Assembly: GCA_003557965.1 (NCBI GenBank)
Contig: PWND01000308.1
Location: forward strand, 1 to 25,360
Direction: 5' to 3'
Source: Bacteroidales bacterium
Lineage (GTDB): Bacteria > Bacteroidota > Bacteroidia > Bacteroidales > UBA7960
Length of the DNA: 25,360 nt
In this document: positions 17,599-25,190 of the stretch, one piece after another
Position numbering within the stretch: position 1 is the stretch's first letter
Layout: each line of letters begins with the position of its first letter
Made by a program: the position numbers and the translations under genes
Notes under the pieces: generated by a model
What the model saw: only the letters and a program-made list of their open reading frames with translations
The model's database searches: none
Told to the model about the DNA's origin: nothing

Positions 17599-19113
17599 AT
17601 GATTAAAAAAATCTTAATCGCTAATCGCGGCGAGATTGCTATGCGTATTATTCGCTCAGCCAGAGAAATGGGTATTAAAACGGTAGCAGTCTTTTCAGAA
17701 GCCGACCGCACTTCAAAGCATGTCAGTTTTGCTGATGAAGCAGTTTGTATTGGGCCGGCCCCTTCCAAGGAAAGTTATCTCGTTATTGATAATGTAATAG
17801 ATGCCTGCAAGCAAACAAAAGCTGATGCAGTGCATCCCGGTTATGGTTTCTTGTCAGAAAACGAAACTTTCGCAAAACGCTGCAAGCAAGAAAAAATTAT
17901 TTTTATTGGGCCAAAGCCGGATGCTATTAAAAAAATGGGTGACAAAATTACTGCCCGTAAAACTATGATTGAAGCGGGAGTTCCGGTAGTTCCGGGAACT
18001 AAGGAAAATCTTACTACCCGGAAAAAGGCTGAAGAGGCAGCAAAAAAAATAGGCTATCCAATAATGGTTAAAGCTTCTTCAGGTGGCGGAGGCAAAGGAA
18101 TGAGGCTAGTAAACTCTCATAAAAACCTATGGGAAGCAGTTAAGGCGGCTAAGTCAGAAGCTTTGTCTTCATTTGGAGATGATACGGTTTACCTGGAAAA
18201 GTATATTAAGTCACCTCACCATATCGAATTTCAAATTTTGGCAGATAAGTTTGGCAATACAATACACTTATGTGAACGTGAATGCTCAATCCAAAGGCGC
18301 CACCAAAAGATTATTGAAGAAACACCCTCACCACTGATGACGCCAGAGCTCCGTGATGAAATGGGACAGGCAGCTATTAATGCAGCTAAATCCGTGAAAT
18401 ACGTTGGTGCAGGCACAGTTGAATTCCTGGTTGATAATAAACTTAATTATTACTTCCTTGAAATGAATACCAGGCTTCAGGTAGAACACCCGATTACCGA
18501 AAAAGTTTTAGGAATTGACCTTGTAAAAGAGCAAATAAAAATTGCAGATGGGAAAAAACTGACACATAAGCAAAGTAATATTGTTCAGCGCGGACATGCT
18601 ATTGAGTGCCGTATCTGCGCTGAAGATACTCATAACAATTTTATGCCCAGCCCCGGAGTAATCAAACATATTACTGAGCCTAAAGGAATTGGAGTGCGTG
18701 TTGACAGCTATGTATATGACGGTTATGAAATTCCTGTTCATTACGACTCTATGATCTCAAAACTAATTATCAGGGCAGCAAACAGAAAATATGCCATTGA
18801 GCGTATGAAGCGTGTACTTTACGAGTACAGAATATCAGGTGTTAAAACCAACCTTGGCTTCCTGCAAAAAATAATGGATATTAAAGACTTCGTTAGTGGT
18901 AAATACGATACTCACTTTATCGAAAAACACCTTAATACTTTACTAAAAACCACAAGGGCAACTAAAGTTCTTACCGAAGATATGGCTATTATAGCAGCAT
19001 ACTTCGATTACATTATTAACCTTGAAGAAAATAAGCCAAAAACTTCAGGTGACACCAGGGCAATAAACAGGTGGAAAGAATTCGGAAAGCGTAAAGGTGT
19101 GCTTAGAATATAA
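17599..19113 (+). CDS. Biotin carboxylase subunit of an acyl-CoA carboxylase
   Basis: ATP-grasp enzyme that carboxylates biotin on the carrier subunit using bicarbonate and ATP. Visible are the N-terminal ILIANRGEIA, HPGYGFLSEN, the glycine-rich GGGGKGM loop (162-168), RRHQKIIEE (K237) and the catalytic EMNTRLQVEHPITE (E288, N290, R292, E296, matching E. coli AccC numbering from memory). At 504 residues it is about 55 longer than AccC at the C-terminus. That is common for partners of propionyl-type carboxylases, so it is not called accC. An upstream in-frame TTG (17530) would add a hydrophobic stretch foreign to the family; ATG at 17599 gives the standard start. The carrier and carboxyltransferase genes follow. 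Confidence 0.93.
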   Translation: MIKKILIANRGEIAMRIIRSAREMGIKTVAVFSEADRTSKHVSFADEAVCIGPAPSKESYLVIDNVIDACKQTKADAVHPGYGFLSENETFAKRCKQEKIIFIGPKPDAIKKMGDKITARKTMIEAGVPVVPGTKENLTTRKKAEEAAKKIGYPIMVKASSGGGGKGMRLVNSHKNLWEAVKAAKSEALSSFGDDTVYLEKYIKSPHHIEFQILADKFGNTIHLCERECSIQRRHQKIIEETPSPLMTPELRDEMGQAAINAAKSVKYVGAGTVEFLVDNKLNYYFLEMNTRLQVEHPITEKVLGIDLVKEQIKIADGKKLTHKQSNIVQRGHAIECRICAEDTHNNFMPSPGVIKHITEPKGIGVRVDSYVYDGYEIPVHYDSMISKLIIRAANRKYAIERMKRVLYEYRISGVKTNLGFLQKIMDIKDFVSGKYDTHFIEKHLNTLLKTTRATKVLTEDMAIIAAYFDYIINLEENKPKTSGDTRAINRWKEFGKRKGVLRI

Positions 19114-19155
19114 TTGGCCAATCTATTCTGAATTAATAACTAAAACACAAGAAAA

Positions 19156-19668
19156 ATGGCTATTGAAATACATATAGGAGACAGAATTGCTAATGTTGAA
19201 TTGTTAAACATTGATGGCAATAAAGTACAAATTGAAATTGATGACCGTGTTTACGATGTTGATATTAGCATGATTGAGCACGGGGTATATTCTCTCATTT
19301 ACCAAAACAAATCTTATAACCTCGAACTGGTAAAATCACCTGACGACAGCAAAAAATATGAAGTGAGCACGCTTTATAGTACTTTGCCCGTTGAAATTGT
19401 TGACGTTCACAGAAAATATATGAAAAACAGGCAAAAGGATGAGTTGGACGACGGGCAGGAAAAGATCTCAACACCAATGCCTGGTAAGGTTATTAAAATT
19501 CCGGTAAAGAAAGGAGAAAAGATTGAGCCCGGACAAACTGTTATTATTGTTGAAGCGATGAAGATGCAAAGCGAGTACAAGGTAAAAAGAGAATGTAAAA
19601 TCAAAGACATTTTGGTAAACGAAGGAGACACAGTTGAAGGAAACCAAACCTTGGTGGTGTTGGAGTAG
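19156..19668 (+). CDS. Biotin carboxyl carrier subunit with N-terminal beta domain
   Basis: Carries the biotin that shuttles CO2 between the carboxylase and carboxyltransferase. Residues about 104-170 are a biotinyl domain with EAMKM; K136 is the biotinylation site, followed by the hinge STPMPGKV at 105-112. Residues 1-95 are beta-rich (IEIDDRVYDVDIS, YSLIYQNKSYNLELV) and may correspond to the BT domain that joins subunits in propionyl-CoA carboxylase, here fused to the carrier rather than the carboxylase. That is inference from pattern. It starts 42 bases after the biotin carboxylase gene and is likely cotranscribed. Confidence 0.92.
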   Translation: MAIEIHIGDRIANVELLNIDGNKVQIEIDDRVYDVDISMIEHGVYSLIYQNKSYNLELVKSPDDSKKYEVSTLYSTLPVEIVDVHRKYMKNRQKDELDDGQEKISTPMPGKVIKIPVKKGEKIEPGQTVIIVEAMKMQSEYKVKRECKIKDILVNEGDTVEGNQTLVVLE

Positions 19669-19675
19669 AAAATAA

Positions 19676-19787
19676 ATTGGTTAATTGGTTAATTGGTTGA
19701 TTGGGAATTGGTTGATTGGGGAATTGGTTGATTGGGAAAATGGTTGATTGGGAAAATGGTTGATTGGGAAATTGGGGAATTGGGAAA
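19676..19787. repeat. Imperfect tandem low-complexity repeat (TTGGTTGATTGGG-like)
   Basis: About 110 bases of degenerate units built from TTGGTTAA, TTGGTTGATTGGG and AATTGGGAA, lying between the carrier and carboxyltransferase genes. The complementary strand reads through as Asn-Pro-Ile-Asn-Gln-Phe-like peptide, which is a by-product. No ORF is claimed. Confidence 0.85.
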
Positions 19788-19807
19788 AAACATAATGTAA
19801 TCTAAAT

Positions 19808-19825
19808 CTTAACCTTAACCTTAAC
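19808..19825. repeat. Short telomere-like tandem repeat, (CTTAAC)x3
   Basis: Three exact hexamers CTTAAC directly after the larger tandem repeat and just before a hairpin. Too short to say more. Confidence 0.7.
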
Positions 19826-19854
19826 CTCTGTGGAAAAATAAACAGAGCTTTTTT
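19826..19854 (+). terminator. Possible weak intrinsic terminator/attenuator inside the carboxylase operon
   Basis: CTCTGT (19826-19831) pairs with ACAGAG (19842-19847) around a 10-base loop, followed by C and six T (19849-19854). The stem is only 6 bp with half G-C, so termination would be partial. If active it lowers expression of the carboxyltransferase relative to the two upstream subunits. Confidence 0.4.
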
Positions 19855-19880
19855 GCCTAATTTAAAAAAAGTATAATAAT

Positions 19881-21485
19881 ATGAAAGAAGAAAAAAAGTC
19901 ATCAAATAAGCCTAAGGCTGCTAAAAAGGCTAAAGAAGAGTTAAAGAAAGTATTAACATTTGATGAAAAAATTAAAGACTTTGAGCATCGTATTAAGCTT
20001 GCTGAACTTGGCGGTGGAAAAGACCGCATAAAAAAACAGCACGAAGCAGGAAAGCTCACTGCTCGTGAGCGAATTGACATTTTCCTTGACCAGGGCACAT
20101 TTGTTGAATTAGATAAACTTGTTACGCATAAGTGTACCGACTTTGGAATGGAGAAAAGCAAAATTCCGGGTGATGGAGTTATTGCCGGCTACGGAAAAGT
20201 TGATGGTAGGCTTGTGTATGTATTTGCTTATGACTTCACTGTTTTTGGCGGCTCATTAAGCCGCACCAATGCCGATAAAATAATAAAAGTGCAAAAACTG
20301 GCACTAAAAAACGGTGCTCCTATCATTGGCATTAATGATTCCGGAGGCGCAAGAATACAAGAAGGCATAGGTAGCCTGGGCGGTTATGCAGATATTTTTT
20401 ACAATAACACTATGGCTTCCGGGGTAATTCCTCAAATTTCTGCTATTATGGGGCCATGTGCAGGTGGTGCAGTGTACTCCCCTGCCCTAACTGATTTTAT
20501 CTTTATGGTAAAAGATAAAAGCCACATGTTTGTGACTGGCCCGGATGTTATTAAAGCAGTAACACATGAAGACGTCAGCAAAGAAGACCTTGGTGGAGCA
20601 TTTACACATAATTCCAAAAGCGGGGTTGCCCACTTTATGGGCGAAAATGAAGAAACAACCCTGATGATGATGCGTGAGCTGCTAAGCTTTTTACCATCAA
20701 ATAATATGGAAGATGCTCCTGTAAAAAACTGTGAAGATGACACTACAAGAGAAGATGAGAGTTTGAATAGCCTTATTCCCAACGATCCAAACAAGCCTTA
20801 TGATATAAAAGAGTTAATCCACTCTGTTGTTGATGATCAATATTTTTATGAGGCTTCACCACATTTTGCCGCTAATATTGTTACCGGCTTTGCATGGATG
20901 GGCGGAATGTCAGTAGGCATCGTTGCAAATCAACCGGCAGTTTTGGCAGGAGTACTTGATATTAATGCTTCGATTAAAGCTGCCCGCTTTGTGCGCTTTT
21001 GTGATGCATTTAATATTCCCTTGATTACTCTGCAGGATGTACCGGGATTTTTACCGGGCACTTTGCAGGAACATGCAGGAATTATCCGCAACGGAGCCAA
21101 GCTAGTGTTTGCGTATTCTGAAGCAACAGTGCCTAAAATAACTTTGATTACCCGCAAATCGTACGGAGGAGCATATTGTGTTATGTCTTCAAAGCATATT
21201 GGAGCAGATATAAACCTGGCATATCCATCTGCAGAAATTGCAGTAATGGGGCCTGAAGGCGCTGTAAATATTTTGTACAGAAAAGCTGATGCAAAAGAAA
21301 AAGCCAAAATCCTTGAAGATTATAAAGCGCGCTTTGCAACTCCTTACCAGGCTGCAGAATTGGGATATATTGATGAAATTATTATGCCGAAACAAACAAG
21401 GCATAAGTTGATTCAGGCACTAGAAATGACGCAAAATAAAACGGTGAATAATCCACCAAAAAAGCATGGAAATATTCCGCTTTAA
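19881..21485 (+). CDS. Acyl-CoA carboxylase carboxyltransferase subunit (propionyl-CoA carboxylase beta-like)
   Basis: Two crotonase-like domains transfer CO2 from biotin to an acyl-CoA. Conserved segments are NDSGGARIQEG (152-162), GPCAGGAVYSPAL (oxyanion glycines 195-196), and in the second half DVPGFLPGTLQEHAGIIRNGAK (386-407) and KSYGGAYCVMSSKH (426-439). The length of 534 matches PccB. The residue after GGAY, known to tune acetyl- versus propionyl-CoA choice in Streptomyces (Asp in PccB, Ile in AccB), is Cys433, so substrate is uncertain. Methylmalonyl-CoA decarboxylase alpha is a relative, but a biotin carboxylase subunit nearby favours a carboxylase. A lysine-rich N-terminal extension of about 23 residues precedes the domain; no later ATG is suitable. 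Confidence 0.92.
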   Translation: MKEEKKSSNKPKAAKKAKEELKKVLTFDEKIKDFEHRIKLAELGGGKDRIKKQHEAGKLTARERIDIFLDQGTFVELDKLVTHKCTDFGMEKSKIPGDGVIAGYGKVDGRLVYVFAYDFTVFGGSLSRTNADKIIKVQKLALKNGAPIIGINDSGGARIQEGIGSLGGYADIFYNNTMASGVIPQISAIMGPCAGGAVYSPALTDFIFMVKDKSHMFVTGPDVIKAVTHEDVSKEDLGGAFTHNSKSGVAHFMGENEETTLMMMRELLSFLPSNNMEDAPVKNCEDDTTREDESLNSLIPNDPNKPYDIKELIHSVVDDQYFYEASPHFAANIVTGFAWMGGMSVGIVANQPAVLAGVLDINASIKAARFVRFCDAFNIPLITLQDVPGFLPGTLQEHAGIIRNGAKLVFAYSEATVPKITLITRKSYGGAYCVMSSKHIGADINLAYPSAEIAVMGPEGAVNILYRKADAKEKAKILEDYKARFATPYQAAELGYIDEIIMPKQTRHKLIQALEMTQNKTVNNPPKKHGNIPL

Positions 21486-21541
21486 GGTTATGGTTGTGGT
21501 CAAAACTAAATCTTTCAACTTAAAAATTAACACCAACAATT

Positions 21542-22558
21542 ATGTATAATAAAATCATATTAAACATTCGCCCAATGGGCTTTATGTGGGAAACAGCTGA
21601 CCCCTTCCTGTTTTGTGTTCATCATTTAGATTATTACCCTAAAGGAAATGAGGAAATGGGGCCGGATGCTTCTTTGGCAGGACGGTTCCTTGGACAGGAT
21701 TTTACCGTTAAAGACGGTTGGAGAATGTATCATGGAGAAAAAGTGCCTGGTTTTCCTGCTCATCCTCATCGTGGATTTGAAACTATAACCATTGTTCAAA
21801 AAGGATTTGTTGATCACTCGGATTCTCATGGCGCTGCCGGCCGCTATAGTTCAGGTGATGTGCAATGGATGACAGCAGGTGCAGGATTGCAGCATGCTGA
21901 AATGTTCCCTTTAGTAAATAATGACAAAAAAAACACACTTGAATTGTTTCAAATTTGGTTAAATCTCCCTAAATCTAAAAAATTCTGCAAGCCTCACTAT
22001 GTAATGCTCTGGGCAGAGACAATTCCTAAGCTTAATCTGAAAGATGAAGAAGGAAAAGGTATTGAAATAGACATCATTGCAGGAAAGATAGGAGATGTGT
22101 CTGCTCCTCCACCTGCACCGGACTCATGGGCTGCTGACCCCAAAAATGAAATTGGAATCTGGATAATAAAAATGCAAGCCGGAGCTAAATGGGTTATACC
22201 TGCTGCTTCTCCGGAGGTACGACGTATGTTGTATTTCTACGAAGGAGAAAATATGAAGATTGCAGGCATTGACATAAACCCTATGCACTCAGTTGAAATG
22301 CTTGCAGAACAGGATGTAATCATAGAAAGTGGCAATAAGGAAAGTAAAGTACTTATACTTCAAGGTATGCCAATTAATGAACCTGTAGTACAACACGGCC
22401 CTTTTGTTATGAATACCCATGAAGAAATACATCAGGCTGTATCGGATTTCAGAACTACACAATTTGGAGGATGGCCATGGGAAAGGCATGACAATGTACA
22501 CCCAAGGGATAAAGGCAGGTTTGCCAAGTATGATAATGGAGAAACAGATACTCCATAA
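21542..22558 (+). CDS. Pirin family protein
   Basis: Bicupin iron protein of 338 residues. The N-terminal cupin carries the metal ligands H74 and H76 (AHPHRGFET) and H118 and E120 (LQHAEMF), the spacing of pirin proteins. GWRMYHGEKVPGFPAHPHRG and YSSGDVQWMTAGAG are typical. Some pirins are quercetin dioxygenases; others affect transcription or pyruvate metabolism. Nothing here distinguishes these. It starts 56 bases after the carboxyltransferase and could be cotranscribed; no good promoter is visible between. Confidence 0.9.
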   Translation: MYNKIILNIRPMGFMWETADPFLFCVHHLDYYPKGNEEMGPDASLAGRFLGQDFTVKDGWRMYHGEKVPGFPAHPHRGFETITIVQKGFVDHSDSHGAAGRYSSGDVQWMTAGAGLQHAEMFPLVNNDKKNTLELFQIWLNLPKSKKFCKPHYVMLWAETIPKLNLKDEEGKGIEIDIIAGKIGDVSAPPPAPDSWAADPKNEIGIWIIKMQAGAKWVIPAASPEVRRMLYFYEGENMKIAGIDINPMHSVEMLAEQDVIIESGNKESKVLILQGMPINEPVVQHGPFVMNTHEEIHQAVSDFRTTQFGGWPWERHDNVHPRDKGRFAKYDNGETDTP

Positions 22559-22640
22559 AAACAACCGGAAAATGGGCTAAATAAGTATCCGGGAGATTAC
22601 ATCATTCAATTACTGATAATAAATTTTTTCCTATATTTAC

Positions 22641-22648
22641 TATCTTTG
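22641..22648 (+). promoter_or_regulatory. -7 promoter element before rmuC
   Basis: TATCTTTG matches TAnnTTTG and ends 45 bases before the ATG at 22694. The in-frame TTG at 22646 lies inside it, which argues against that codon as the start. Confidence 0.5.
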
Positions 22649-22693
22649 ATTGCTGTTTTAAAGCAAATTATTATTCTTATAAAATATTACACA

Positions 22694-24058
22694 ATGACAG
22701 AATTATTAATAATCCTTTTAATAATATCAGTTTTAGCCAATATTGTTATTACAATTTTAAAAAAGCCAAAAATTGAAATCAAATCCGAATTAAAAGAAAT
22801 AGAAGCGTTAATGCTGAAATTTGACAACAGCTTGGAACGCACCGAAAAATCAATAAAGGATGAATTTCAAAGAAACCGTACTGAAACAAACGAAATTTCG
22901 AAGACTAACCGTGAAGAAATGGCAAAATCATTAAACGCCTTCAGCGAGCAATTTTCAAAAAATGTAAAAGAGCTTAACGATCTTATATACCAAAAGTTTA
23001 ATGACTTTACAAAGCAACAATACGAGCTTAATAAACAGACTACAGATAATGTAAAAGAGGTAAGAGAAACTATTGAGAACCAACTTAAAGCCATCAGGGA
23101 AGACAACACAAAGCAGCTTGATGAAATGCGCAAGACGGTTGACGAAAAGCTGCAAAAAACCCTGAATGAACGGCTTAGCCAGTCTTTCGAAACAGTTGGC
23201 AAGCAACTACAGGCAGTGCAAGAAGGCCTTGGCGAAATGCGCAACCTTGCAACAGATGTTGGTGGACTTAAAAAAGTGCTCAGCAATGTGAAAACCCGTG
23301 GCGGTATTGGCGAAATTCAACTGTCAATGTTGTTAGAACAAATTCTGGCACCAGACCAGTACGCAGAGAACGTCAGAACCAAAGCCGGCAGTTCAGAGCA
23401 GGTTGAGTTTGCTATAAAATTACCAGGCAGAGATGATCATGGAACTACCGTATGGCTACCTATAGATGCCAAGTTCCCAAAAGATATTTACGAGCAACTT
23501 ATAGATGCGTATGATGACGGAGATGTTGGGAAAATAGCTGTCGCTCAAAAAACCCTGGAAAACACAATAAAGAAAATGGCTAAAGACATAAGTGATAAAT
23601 ATCTTGACCCACCCGGCACTACAGATTTTGGGATTATGTTTTTGCCATTTGAGGGAATCTATGCTGAAGTTGTTCGGAAATCAGCTTTATTGGAAGAATT
23701 ACAGCGTAGCTACAAAATTATTGTCACCGGCCCTACTACCCTTGCAGCAATACTAAACAGCCTGCAAATGGGCTTTAAAACCCTTGCTATTGAAAAAAGA
23801 AGCAGTGAGGTTTGGGATATTCTACGCGCTGTTAAAACAGAATTTGCAAAATTTGGCGGCATGATGGAAAAGGCTCAAAAAAATATTCAAACCGGCCTGA
23901 ATCAGCTTGACGATGTTATGGGCAAACGAACAAGGGCAATTCAACGCAAATTAAAAAGCGTAGAAGCATTAAGCGAATCCGATGTTCAGACACTTCTGCC
24001 GGAAATTAATGACCCCTCAGTAATTGATGACGAGGAAGAAGATGAAAGTAATGAATAA
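22694..24058 (+). CDS. rmuC: RmuC family DNA recombination protein
   Basis: 454 residues from the ATG at 22694. An N-terminal membrane anchor (3-22) is followed by a long coiled coil (about 30-190, Lys/Glu/Asn-rich). The RmuC core comes next: GGIGEIQLSMLLEQIL (203-218), then the PD-(D/E)xK-like segment LPIDAKFPKDIYEQL (255-269), FLPFEGIYAEV, and TLAAILNSLQMGF. The protein ends in an acidic tail. RmuC limits recombination at inverted repeats in E. coli and is thought to act as a membrane-tethered nuclease. Upstream TTG (22646) is rejected because it sits in the promoter motif and adds nothing of the family. Single-gene unit by context. Confidence 0.93.
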   Translation: MTELLIILLIISVLANIVITILKKPKIEIKSELKEIEALMLKFDNSLERTEKSIKDEFQRNRTETNEISKTNREEMAKSLNAFSEQFSKNVKELNDLIYQKFNDFTKQQYELNKQTTDNVKEVRETIENQLKAIREDNTKQLDEMRKTVDEKLQKTLNERLSQSFETVGKQLQAVQEGLGEMRNLATDVGGLKKVLSNVKTRGGIGEIQLSMLLEQILAPDQYAENVRTKAGSSEQVEFAIKLPGRDDHGTTVWLPIDAKFPKDIYEQLIDAYDDGDVGKIAVAQKTLENTIKKMAKDISDKYLDPPGTTDFGIMFLPFEGIYAEVVRKSALLEELQRSYKIIVTGPTTLAAILNSLQMGFKTLAIEKRSSEVWDILRAVKTEFAKFGGMMEKAQKNIQTGLNQLDDVMGKRTRAIQRKLKSVEALSESDVQTLLPEINDPSVIDDEEEDESNE

Positions 24059-24112
24059 TTTAATTTAAAAAGCATCTTAAATTGAATACATGAATACGCA
24101 TAATACTAATAT

Positions 24113-24120
24113 TAAATTTG
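24113..24120 (+). promoter_or_regulatory. -7 promoter element before a possible small ORF
   Basis: TAAATTTG matches TAnnTTTG, ending 19 bases before the ATG at 24140. The spacing is like that seen for the glycosyltransferase and uvrB genes. It could alternatively drive the lipoprotein gene with a ~240-base leader. Confidence 0.45.
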
Positions 24121-24139
24121 ATAACACTAATTTACACAG

Positions 24140-24232
24140 ATGAAACTTTTCCCAAAAAACCTATTGGTTTTACTAATGATACTACTAAGTATTGGCGCAC
24201 TTTTTGGTAAAGTTCATACAAGAAAGTTTTGA
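24140..24232 (+). CDS. Possible 30-residue single-span membrane peptide
   Basis: The frame ATG-AAA-CTT... to TGA encodes 30 residues: a basic start (MKLFPKN), a hydrophobic core of about 16 residues (LLVLLMILLSIGALFG) and a basic end (KVHTRKF). It could be a small membrane protein, or the surviving signal peptide of a decayed secreted gene, since no continuation is seen in the frame. A consensus -7 element lies 19 bases upstream. It is too short to support by coding statistics and has no family I recognise. It sits alone in the 303-base gap between rmuC and the lipoprotein gene. Confidence 0.35.
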   Translation: MKLFPKNLLVLLMILLSIGALFGKVHTRKF

Positions 24233-24284
24233 TTTTTTCGTTTCTGTTTTAAGGTTATTATAACCAGATACAAAAATACATCAT

Positions 24285-24326
24285 AAAAAGTTTTTTGCGT
24301 AAATAGCAGATGCTATAAAGTTTTTT
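24285..24326. repeat. Direct repeat A(A/T)AAAGTTTTTT, 30-base period
   Basis: AAAAAGTTTTTT (24285-24296) and ATAAAGTTTTTT (24315-24326) begin exactly 30 bases apart, about three helical turns, upstream of the lipoprotein gene. A shorter AAAGTTTT also occurs at 24223. These could be paired operator sites, or chance in AT-rich DNA. No -7 element was found in 24233-24361. Confidence 0.3.
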
Positions 24327-24361
24327 CTATTTAATTACAAACCCGGTAAAACATTCTTTAT

Positions 24362-25159
24362 ATGACAACTTTAAAGGCTTCTGTAATTTCAGGCATTACA
24401 ATTTCATTAATTTTTACTGTGGCCTGGTTTAACTTGTCAAGCTGTATAAAAGATGACCATACAGAATTAATTAAGTCAAAAATTAATATAAAACCATGGG
24501 AATTACTTGACACAAATAACCGGGAATTCGTTTTATATTCAAGTACTGAAAAAATATACCCATGCTGTAATTATTTTATAATCTTTGATAGTTTTGTCAG
24601 ATACAATGAAGTATATATTAGATTTAACTCTATTTATAAACCTGAAATTTGCCTCACTGCATTAGGCCCGGCTAAAGCAGATGTTAACCTGGGCAGATTG
24701 CCGGAAGGCACATATAGTTTAAACATATTTGTACATAAATTACATAATAGTGGAAGGTTAATTGTTACAAATGATTATTACAAGTTGGATTTGCCAAACT
24801 CAAAATCAATAAGTATAGAAAACAATAAATTATACCGTATTCCTGACAATACAATTTGGGGTTATACTTCTTACAGAGGTAGCATTGATGGCTTGGAACA
24901 ATCATTTATTGACTCTTTGCAAATATTGGGGGCTAATGAAAAAGAGTTTAATCCGGGAGAATACGGATATTTTAAGATTGAACCCGATGGAGAGTTTGTG
25001 ATGAGCGGAACCCAGAGTTCTATAAGGAAACATTTTATATTTGAATATCCTAATGAGGTTAGCCTTATTGAAAATCTAGTAAGAAATTATGCTGTAAACC
25101 ACCCTGATTCGTTAAGAATCCGGTTGTACACTGATAAAGGTAAAATTTTGACACAGTAG
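24362..25159 (+). CDS. Putative surface-exposed lipoprotein, function unknown
   Basis: 265 residues. A signal peptide with hydrophobic core (about 9-23) ends in the lipobox L25-S-S-C28, so it is predicted to be lipidated at C28. After the cysteine comes I-K-D-D, matching the K-(D/E)2 lipoprotein export signal described in Bacteroidota, which suggests display on the cell surface. The mature part is mixed beta-rich, with C43/C44-type cysteines after YP (PCCNY), a segment GRLPEGTYSLNIFVH resembling a beta-sandwich domain strand pair, and no catalytic motif I recognise. The next gene, on the other strand, is also a predicted envelope protein (DUF2807-like). Confidence 0.7.
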   Translation: MTTLKASVISGITISLIFTVAWFNLSSCIKDDHTELIKSKINIKPWELLDTNNREFVLYSSTEKIYPCCNYFIIFDSFVRYNEVYIRFNSIYKPEICLTALGPAKADVNLGRLPEGTYSLNIFVHKLHNSGRLIVTNDYYKLDLPNSKSISIENNKLYRIPDNTIWGYTSYRGSIDGLEQSFIDSLQILGANEKEFNPGEYGYFKIEPDGEFVMSGTQSSIRKHFIFEYPNEVSLIENLVRNYAVNHPDSLRIRLYTDKGKILTQ

Positions 25160-25190
25160 TACGTGTAAATTAAAGACGTCAGAACTTATT

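Noticed and set aside
19808..19825. (CTTAAC)3 as a telomere or chromosome end
   Set aside because: Only three units, embedded between genes of one operon on a bacterial chromosome.
19681..19905. Minus-strand ORF with Asn-Pro-Ile-Asn-Gln-Phe-like repeats
   Set aside because: It is the translation of the low-complexity tandem repeat and overlaps the carboxyltransferase start; no domain or promoter supports it.
22566..22595. CCGGA/TCCGG inverted repeat after pirin as terminator
   Set aside because: Five-bp stem with an 18-base loop and no T run.
22646..22693. TTG start for RmuC
   Set aside because: Overlaps a TAnnTTTG element; the ATG at 22694 gives the usual membrane-anchor start.
22867..23286. 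139-codon minus-strand ORF inside rmuC
   Set aside because: Antisense to a coiled-coil coding region; Ser/Leu/Phe-rich shadow composition and no own signals.
24253..24265. GGTTA-TTA-TAACC hairpin as terminator for the small ORF
   Set aside because: Five-bp AT-rich stem with no following T tract.
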